The notes beneath the pieces were generated by a model that saw only the letters and a list, made by a program, of their open reading frames with translations, ran no database searches and was not told the DNA's origin. Both the position numbers and the translations under genes were made by a program. A DNA stretch of 64,000 nt, taken from positions 3,115,920 to 3,179,919 of the forward strand of contig CM060475.1 in NCBI GenBank assembly GCA_030544235.1. The letters are read 5' to 3'. The DNA comes from Lepturacanthus savala (lineage: Eukaryota > Chordata > Actinopteri > Scombriformes > Trichiuridae). This document shows, piece after piece, positions 58,600-64,000 of this stretch. Numbering within the stretch: the first letter of the stretch is position 1; each line of letters opens with the position of its first letter.

Positions 58600-58795
58600 G
58601 CTAATCAATTGATCAGTAATGAGTCATTTTGAAGAATAAAATGTCCAAATTCTCTAGTTCCAGCCTCTTAAATCTGATTATTTTCTGGTTTCTTTAGTCT
58701 TCTATAATAGTGAACTGATGATCTTTGGGTTGTGGACTGTTGGTCTGGACAAAAAGAGACATGTTAATGAATAGTCATTAGTTGCAGCCCAAATC
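58600..58795 (+). mobile_element. hAT-like MITE, copy D (left end missing)
   Basis: The core GATGATCTTTGGGTTGTGGA and the right end GTTGCAGCCC are present, with an internal deletion before the right end. It lies about 100 bp after copy C in the same orientation, so the pair may be a local duplication or two insertions. Confidence 0.65.
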
Positions 58796-58831
58796 AATGC
58801 ATGATTCATTCAGGTTTTGCAAATATAAGTA

Positions 58832-58972
58832 CACTGAAAAAAGAAAATAGTGAATAAGTTGGAGTAACTTCAACCTAACATGAGTGAACTTGAATTTATA
58901 ATTTTAATTTCAGTGAATTTAATTCATTTAGGGCAATTCAATTACGTAGGTTCACTATTTTCTTTTTCAGTG
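58832..58972. mobile_element. Short MITE with 22-23 bp terminal inverted repeats and a TA duplication
   Basis: The left end CACTGAAAAAAGAAAATAG (58832 on) and the right end TATTTTCTTTTTCAGTG (to 58972) are inverted copies, extended inward by TGAA/TTCA and differing by one A. TA flanks both ends. The element is 141 bp and non-coding. The TA duplication fits a Tc1/mariner-like transposase, which is inference. Confidence 0.7.
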
Positions 58973-60667
58973 TAAATAACAGTATCTACATGGATTAAAA
59001 GTCGAGGGTCTCAGCGTTCTCCTTCAAGGTTGAGAACAGAGAAATGAGACGGATGCCTTCTGCAGAATATAAAGCAGAGGACTTGATGCATCACGCCAAG
59101 AGCTGACAGAAATATCCTTGAATCATGTGTGGTGATATCAGTTCTTTCTCGGCACAGCTCGTTTTCACACGGCTCCACTGACACGGTTTTTAAGTTGCTC
59201 TATCAATTTCCCCTCCAGCCCTATTTAAGAATCATTATTTTCCCACAGAAGCGTATTCCTCTAATTTATGAAGTAAGAGCTTTGTGTTTTTTGGGGAATC
59301 GCATCTGCTGATAACTCTGAAATTCCACCTGTCAGCAGCTTATGAAGCCATTTGTTCCATTCTTCATCCTACAAGATGTTTGACTCCTGTCTTCCCCTGT
59401 GTTGAAAAATGAATCAGAGCGTATAAGTTGTGGAAGTGATTTTGAAGCACGCTTCAAGGACAATCTCCTTTGTTGTACATCATCATACGATGCTCAAAAG
59501 GTGTTTTTTTTCTCACGCGGTGAAGTGCTGTAATTCATTTTCCGCCTTAAATATTCAAACCATGCATCTGAATCTGTGTCCAGCCCTTAATGTGCTTAAT
59601 TTTGGTGATAGCCAGTCGCCCCCAGGCCAGCTGGGAGTTATAACCCCTCCAGCAGGTCCTCACAGGCAGCCAGGAGGCAGACAAACCAGCTTCTAAATGT
59701 GGTCTTCGACTGGCAGTAAATCACACTCTGCTTTTACTTGTTTACAAGTTGTAAAAAGTGGAAATGAAAAAGTGAAGAAAGTAGTTAATTTTCTACTTTT
59801 TTGACATCTTGAGGTGGAGTTAACTTTGCCTGGAGGCTAATAGACACAGCGGCGCCTTTGGAGGAAATAGGTTAATCAAAAAAAAAAAGAATTACATTAT
59901 TTATTCATTTATTTTTCCTAATGCTTTTACCCATGTAGAATTTTAAGGTGAGTATTTCCATGTGATGATACTACAACATAATATTTCACTCCATTCATTT
60001 TATATGCAGCTTTAGTTACTTTCAGATGCAGATGTGACTCAATGGATAATACAAAGACATTTTCATGTCTATACGTTGTTAAAGGCAACAAAAATAAACT
60101 TCATACACAGTTTAATTTCAATAAATGATCAAATTTCAAAAGGTGAAACAGATTATCAGAACTTTGTTGGTTCTTCTGTTCTCTCCCATTAATCATCTCA
60201 GGACCCCTCATGTTTATCTGCTGACCCATTGGAGGGGCCTGAACCTTAGTTTGGGAACCACTGGACAAAAGTAGTTAACTGTATATAAAGTACTTGAAGT
60301 ACTTTACAGCAATACTTCAATACTTTACTTGCAACTTCATCTACTTATAGTACAGAAGTAACATCATCACTTCAACTACATCAACTCTTAATACTCATAT
60401 ATTATACTGAAATGCTGTTGCTACATCAGCTCATAATAATTATGTACTTTTATTCATGTACTTTTACTTGTAATGGAGTATATTTACATTTATATTTACA
60501 CTGAGACTTTCTTTTGTCATGATAATGTTGGTAAAAGTCCCCAGTTCAAGATAAATAAACGTTTTTAGTTAATTTCTACATAAAATGTGACTTTACAAAT
60601 TCATAAACCCTTTATTTCTGATGTGTAAATGAGAAACATCAACACTGCACTTAGTCATTTGTGTTAT

Positions 60668-60990
60668 AATTAGGGTTGTCCTGATCCAATCACGTGATGG
60701 GAAATCGGGCAGTTTATCTTTAAACCACAGCATGGTATGGAAGTGCAACGTTTTTATCACGTAGTAGGTTGCAAACACGTAAAAGAAACAGTCTGATACA
60801 TTACGGTAAATCAAACGTTAGTGCAATCACAATATAGTAACTCTCGAAATAGTGCAAAGCAATAACTCGACGTTGTTCAAATGTTAATGCCCATATTCAC
60901 GTCCAGGTTCGCGTGCTAGCACTGTTGCCTTCATTCAAATACTGACTGTACAGACACTTCTACTTGCTGCTCTCTGTTTAACAACCCACT
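60668..60990. mobile_element. Relic of a fish hAT-type repeat
   Basis: AATTAGGGTTGTCCTGATCC followed by AATCACGTGATGGGAAATCG matches the start of a widespread fish hAT-type repeat. The rest is diverged, and the right end was not found. Confidence 0.45.
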
Positions 60991-61007
60991 GTTCAGGTTT
61001 GTCCTCT

Positions 61008-61135
61008 AATGGCGCTTTTCCACTGCAGAACCGATACGGCACGGCACTACACCATTTAGCTCGGCACTACTCTACACAATTGTGGAACCGGTCCTGTTCC
61101 TTTCCCACTGCCAGCAGTTACTAGTCGGGACTAGT
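61008..61135. mobile_element. Relic of a 'GGCGCTTTTCCACTGCA' DNA repeat
   Basis: TGGCGCTTTTCCACTGCAGA, then ACGGCACGGCACTAC and CGGCACTACTC, matches the terminal part of a common fish DNA repeat. No transposase is visible. Confidence 0.5.
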
Positions 61136-62674
61136 TGAAGTGGGTGGAGTTGCCTCGACACTGACACAGAGCAAGGAACGTATAGAAAAGGCGAAGCAAA
61201 AGACACTTGAGAAGAAAAGAAAACTTTAGAAAACCATACAGGACTATGAAGCAGAAGATGAGAGGCTAAGAGCTGCAAAGAGACGACGTGAGGGTAAGCT
61301 AATGATTGAGTTGGTAGCTTTTTAGTATGTCAGGGATATTCATTTGTTACACTTTTGTTACGAAGGTTGCGAAGTTTGATTCTTCTTCTTCTCGATTCAT
61401 CCATTTATGCAGCTCTGGTTGCTTCAATGAGGTGTAATTACAGAGTACATTACAAAACACTGAGACTGAAAAAGAAATTCATTCAAAGTAAAAAGGCTTC
61501 ATTACAAAACACCCTGTTAGCCAGGCCTTAAACACCTCTCAAGGTAAATCCTTTGCTGGTAACATTTGAGTGAAATAGCCTTTAAAGAAAGGCATTTTCT
61601 GCCTCTTAGCCCCATCATCACATTGTTTCCACCGAACTTGAAAGTGATTCTTATATTCTTTGTTTCTGAGGGACAAAATGTGACATTTTCCATCAATGTT
61701 TTAAGCTGTCGCCATCAAGATGATTCATAGGAGTCAAACCCGACCTTGCCGGATATTATGAGGATGAATAATTGCTTATTTGAAATCCCAACATTATAGA
61801 GTCGACTTGGATTGCAGGACTTTAAAAATCCAGAAAAAGCTTCTGATGAACAGAAATCTCAGTTTTTATCCCGTCTGCTGACATCTTCCTCTTCTCCTTA
61901 TTTTGGATGCAACCAATCTATTAGTATTTGTATTCCACACGCAGACCTCTCCCTCTTTCTCATCACTTTTCTCTCCTCCAACCTCATTTTTCTCTTCTTT
62001 TTTTTCCCCACAGCGAGCAGTTTGCTTCTCAATCCATTTTCTCTCTCCCATTTTCATTTGCTCTTTAAGTATTTACCCGTTTTAAAGCCATCTATCAGCC
62101 ACACATATCCCTCTTTGTGAATAATTTATACGCACAGACCTCTCTTTCTCCTTTTCTCTTTCGATCTAATTTGCCCTATCTTTTTTTTTTTAAATAAATG
62201 CAGACATTTCCTCCCTTTTTCTTGCTCTCTTCTTCTTTCAAGTTAATTATTGCTCTTTCTCTGTGGATGTGGATCTCTCTCATGTTTCTGCTTGCTCATT
62301 TTTCTTCTTTGTTGATGGATACAGGTTCCATCTCATTTCTCTTTCTTTGCAAACCTGTCTCATTTTCCCCTCTTCCAGGCTCATTTTCTGTCTGTGTTCA
62401 TAGACGTGCACCTTTATCTCTTATCCTCCATCATTGTCTTTAATAAGACAATGTTCTTGCCATCTTATTTAATTCTTTTTGTGTCCTGATGTTGTCCTTT
62501 AATTAGCTTATTCTTCCTTTTTCAATGCAGACGCAACAACCTTTTATCTGCACCAACATGTCATTTTCTGTGAATCATGTTCTAAAAAGTTGCATGACTT
62601 TGACTCAGATGCACATATTTATGTATTGCTATTCATATTTTATTTCTGTACCCAAACATCTATACTCAAAATGA

Positions 62675-62805
62675 TTCCTTCCTTCCTTCCTTCCTTCCTT
62701 CCTTCCTTCCTTCCTTCCTTCCTTCCTTCCTTCCTTCCTTCCTTCCTTCCTTCCTTCCTTCCTTCCTTCCTTCCTTCCTTCCTTCCTTCCTTCCTTCCTT
62801 CCTTC
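62675..62805. repeat. (TTCC)n microsatellite, first block
   Basis: About 32 uninterrupted TTCC units (pure polypyrimidine on the plus strand). A pyrimidine-rich bridge (62806-62867) leads to the second block. Confidence 0.98.
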
Positions 62806-62867
62806 TTTCTTTTCTCTGCCCTTCTTCCTTTTCTTTCCCCTCTTCCTTCCTCAATCCTTGTCTAACT

Positions 62868-63098
62868 CCTTCCTTCCTTCCTTCCTTCCTTCCTTCCTTC
62901 CTTCCTTCCTTCCTTCCTTCCTTCCTTCCTTCCTTCCTTCCTTCCTTCCTTCCTTCCTTCCTTCCTTCCTTCCTTCCTTCCTTCCTTCCTTCCTTCCTTC
63001 CTTCCTTCCTACCTTCCTTCCTTCCTTCCTTCCTTCCTTCCTTCCTTCCTTCCTTCCTTCCTTCCTTCCTTCCTTCCTTCCTTCCTTCCTTCCTTCCA
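62868..63098. repeat. (TTCC)n microsatellite, second block
   Basis: About 57 TTCC units with a single A interruption near 63011. The apparent open frames across both blocks are repeat artefacts. Confidence 0.98.
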
Positions 63099-64000
63099 TT
63101 TCTTCCTTTCCTTCCTCAGTTGTTTCCTTACTCCTCCCAGGACAACAGAAGGGTTAATAAAACTCCAATATAACCAAACTATTTATCTGAATTTCCTATT
63201 CAGTGAGATTTATGTTGTGACACAACACTGACTTCTGTATTTTTATCCCCATGCAGCACAGAAAGTGCTGCTGTTAATTGTTAATAATTCATGCAGGTTA
63301 AAACACAGGTTAACAAAATGCACACATGAAATAATTAGAGCTGTCAGCGGCAACACAATTATAAGGAGTTGAAGTAAATTGGCTTTAACGTAGGTTCTGT
63401 TGTGACAGTACCTTGCTTCACCTGTAGCTGAACTCTCTAGCTTCATGTTGGATGGCAACTAGCGAGGAACAATAAATGAAGTGAAAGGACACGCTTTTCT
63501 AAATAGATTCAAGGCTGCTGGATGTTGTGGAGGCGTTGCTGTAGCAGCATCATGGAACTCGGCTTACCTGTTGTGATTTATGTTTTAATATTTTTTTTAA
63601 TATTTTGACATGGAATGTAATTGATCACTAATCCCAACATTTCACTTTATAATGTGGTATCACAATATTAGCATTGTACAACACAGAAACTATCTACCAA
63701 ACTAAACATTTCAGAGATTTCTGCTAATAGTTCATAGACAATAGATGTATGTGACCATATATAAACTAAAACAGCAAATAATATTATATCAAAATATGTT
63801 TTTTCATTGAAATCAACATGACTTCACAAAAATACTATATTTGAATATATTCTTCCTGTGGAAATGAAGGTATGACTTAGCAGAATATTAAAATGTAAAT
63901 TCAAACATACACATCAGCAAGATTTTTAATTTAGACAGAACTAGGCCAGTGCCCAGAGGAAATATGGATTCCTATATAAAAGTGGAAGCTTAAGTAGATT

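Larger units (their letters stand above)
52702..62670. other. Distal intergenic stretch, no gene recognised
   Basis: This is AT-rich sequence with MITEs, the 177-bp duplication and the 47-base hairpin. The open frames are short and lack family motifs. One pyrimidine-rich acceptor-like site at 53528-53575 precedes a frame open to 53849, but the peptide is not recognisable. Confidence 0.5.

Noticed and set aside
60180..60265. A hAT terminus suggested by GGGAACCACTGGAC
   Set aside because: Only one end-like phrase is present. No partner terminus or flanking duplication could be found, so I did not call an element.
62590..63157. Long open frames rich in Leu/Pro/Ser/Phe or Lys/Glu/Gly/Arg repeats
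   Set aside because: They are translations of the (TTCC)n microsatellite in several frames on both strands, with no other support.

Overview
The window looks like part of a teleost fish genome. The evidence is a recognisable vertebrate activin receptor type IIA gene, an L1-clade LINE, tRNA-headed SINEs, several MITE families that I recognise from fish genomes, and very long dinucleotide and TTCC microsatellites. Nothing bacterial or viral is seen. Most of the 64 kb is intron or intergenic DNA.

Left half (1-33.9 kb, minus strand): the 5' part of acvr2a. Four coding exons are placed to the base and join in frame into 175 codons: exon 1 (signal peptide, 33802-33856), exon 2 (13232-13439) and exon 3 (11545-11651), which together form the ten-cysteine ligand-binding domain, and exon 4 (8132-8286, transmembrane helix). 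Intron 1 is about 20.4 kb. The kinase exons were not found and should lie beyond the left edge, so intron 4 exceeds 8.1 kb. The introns carry hAT-like MITEs, a diverged tandem repeat and microsatellites. A CpG-rich block at about 34.08-34.75 kb is the likely promoter. A splice acceptor just upstream of the start codon suggests a spliced 5' leader.

Right half (34.7-64 kb): gene-poor DNA upstream of acvr2a. Its main feature is a full-length L1 retrotransposon on the minus strand (45937-51698) with open ORF1 and ORF2, a poly(A) tail and perfect 15-bp target-site duplications. Three copies of one SINE family lie in the same orientation, each with target-site duplications. The rest is MITEs, two near-perfect hairpins, a 177-bp tandem duplication, a compound CT/AT/GT repeat and a TTCC array of about 420 bp.

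The cellular gene encodes a TGF-beta superfamily receptor. The L1 encodes an RNA-binding ORF1p and an endonuclease/reverse transcriptase, and L1 machinery of this kind could also mobilise SINEs in trans (inference). No new multi-gene system is visible. The most interesting items are the intact L1 with its ATGA-coupled small ORF, the hAT-like insertion 61 bp past the exon 3 donor, and the possible kinase-less receptor read-through frames.
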